Made by a program: the position numbers and the translations under genes. Below are positions 6,921 through 7,845 of a stretch of 7,845 nucleotides of DNA, piece after piece; the first letter of the stretch is position 1; each line of letters begins with the position of its first letter. Location of the stretch: assembly GCA_028065725.1 (NCBI GenBank), contig JAPTVL010000489.1, forward strand, positions 1-7,845, read 5' to 3'. Source of the stretch: Betaproteobacteria bacterium. GTDB taxonomy: Bacteria > Pseudomonadota > Gammaproteobacteria > Burkholderiales > Rhodocyclaceae. The notes under the pieces are model-generated. The model saw nothing but the letters and a program-made list of their open reading frames with translations, was not told the origin of the DNA and did no database searches.

Positions 6921-7845
6921 ATGCCGGAAATTTCTGCGCTCTACCCACCCCTCGCCCCCTATGCCAGCGGCATGCTGGAAACGGCCGGCATCCACCGCGT
7001 CTACTGGGAGACCTCAGGCAATCCGGACGGCATTCCGGTGCTGTTCGTGCACGGCGGCCCCGGCTCCGGCACCTCGCCCAACCAGCGGCGGTTTTTCGAT
7101 CCGGCACGTTACCGCATCGTGTTGTTCGACCAGCGCGGCAGCGGCCGCTCGACGCCGCACGGCGAACTCGCCGACAACACCACGCCGCAACTGATCGCCG
7201 ACATGGAAGCGTTGCGGCGCGCACTCGGCATTGAAACCTGGCTGGTGTTCGGCGGCTCGTGGGGCTCGACCCTGGCACTCGCCTATGCCGAAGCCCACCC
7301 GGAACATTGCCGCGGGCTGGTGCTGCGCGGCATCTTCCTGTGCCGCCCCAGCGAAATCGACTGGTTTCTTTACGGCATCCGCGCCTTCTTCCCGGAAGCG
7401 CAGCGGCAACTGGCCGGATTCATTCCCGAAGACGAACGCGGCGACCTGCTCACCGCCTACCACCGTCGACTGCTCGATCCCGACCCTGCGGTGCACCAGC
7501 CCGCTGCGTACCAGTGGGCCACGTTCGAGGCCTCGTGTTCGACCCTGCTGCCGAGCCCCGAACTCGTCGCCGCGTTCGGCAGCGAAATGACCGCGCTGTC
7601 GCTGTCGCGCATCGAAGCGCACTATTTCGTCAACAACATCTTCCTGCCCGACAACAGCCTGCTCGCCAACGTCGACCGCATCCGTGCCATCCCGGCCATC
7701 ATCGTGCAGGGACGCTACGACGCCGTCTGCCCGATCGTGTCGGCCGACGAACTGGCGCGCGCCTGGCCCGAGGCGCGCTACGTGATCGTGCCCGACGCCG
7801 GCCATTCGGCGTTCGAGCCGGGCATCTGCCGCGAACTGGTCGGCG
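6921..7845 (+). CDS. pip: Proline iminopeptidase, 3' end cut by the window
   Basis: This cytoplasmic alpha/beta-hydrolase (peptidase family S33) removes N-terminal proline from peptides. The frame is open to the window end, giving 308 codons from the ATG at 6921; family members are about 313-320 residues, so only the last few are missing. Family signatures appear in order: HGGPGSG (44-50, oxyanion region), FDQRGSGRS (69-77) and GGSWGSTLALAY (111-122) with nucleophile Ser113. The rest of the triad is Asp267 in QGRYD and His295 in AGHSA. Glu203 (ATFEAS) and Glu232 (IEAHYF) match the two glutamates reported to recognise the substrate amino group in the Serratia enzyme. There is no signal peptide. 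A weak TAAGG at 6907-6911 is the only ribosome site seen. The gene is divergent from the FIST operon, with 35-62 bp between start codons depending on the FIST start. Confidence 0.94.
   Translation, partial: MPEISALYPPLAPYASGMLETAGIHRVYWETSGNPDGIPVLFVHGGPGSGTSPNQRRFFDPARYRIVLFDQRGSGRSTPHGELADNTTPQLIADMEALRRALGIETWLVFGGSWGSTLALAYAEAHPEHCRGLVLRGIFLCRPSEIDWFLYGIRAFFPEAQRQLAGFIPEDERGDLLTAYHRRLLDPDPAVHQPAAYQWATFEASCSTLLPSPELVAAFGSEMTALSLSRIEAHYFVNNIFLPDNSLLANVDRIRAIPAIIVQGRYDAVCPIVSADELARAWPEARYVIVPDAGHSAFEPGICRELVG

Noticed and set aside
7014..7805. Open frame of 263 codons antisense to pip
   Set aside because: Pip motifs (HGGPG, GGSWGS and the catalytic triad) cover the plus strand continuously, so the antisense frame reflects GC codon bias.

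Overview
The window looks like chromosomal DNA of a GC-rich Gram-negative proteobacterium. A respiring or chemolithotrophic betaproteobacterium (Thiobacillus/Sulfuricella-like) is my best guess. That rests on the protein styles: an AcnA-type aconitase, a small c-type cytochrome paired with a membrane-anchored cytochrome, a MASE1-GGDEF-EAL protein, a FIST protein and a proline iminopeptidase. The taxonomic call is inference. I see no tRNA, rRNA, CRISPR array, insertion sequence or phage gene.

Layout, left to right. (1) Positions 1-1661, + strand: the C-terminal ~60% of aconitase AcnA, ending in a very strong intrinsic terminator (1685-1725). (2) Positions 1726-1927: an AT-richer spacer with repeated CTTGA/TCAAG half-sites and a weak candidate promoter. 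(3) Positions 1928-3109, + strand: a two-gene operon with 27 bp between the genes. It encodes a small exported PSCyt1-like monoheme cytochrome c, then a four-helix membrane protein carrying one CxxCH heme motif. It ends in a hairpin terminator (3142-3167). (4) Positions 6885-3253, - strand: a compact three-gene operon in transcription order: a FIST sensor protein, an 87-residue very acidic small protein of unknown function, and a MASE1-GGDEF-EAL cyclic-di-GMP protein. The gaps are only 19 and 14 bp. (5) From 6921, + strand: proline iminopeptidase (pip), divergent from the FIST operon and cut by the window end a few residues before its expected stop.

How the genes may work together. The cytochrome pair probably forms a periplasmic/inner-membrane electron-transfer module. 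Its membrane subunit contains the halves of the partner's cytochrome domain in swapped order, which is the most unusual structural observation here. The FIST/small protein/GGDEF-EAL operon looks like a ligand-sensing unit feeding into c-di-GMP turnover, with the small protein as a possible connector. The divergent pip gene, which frees N-terminal proline from peptides, shares a roughly 35-60 bp promoter region with the FIST gene. FIST domains have been proposed to bind small ligands such as amino acids, so a link between peptide breakdown and c-di-GMP is an attractive but untested idea.
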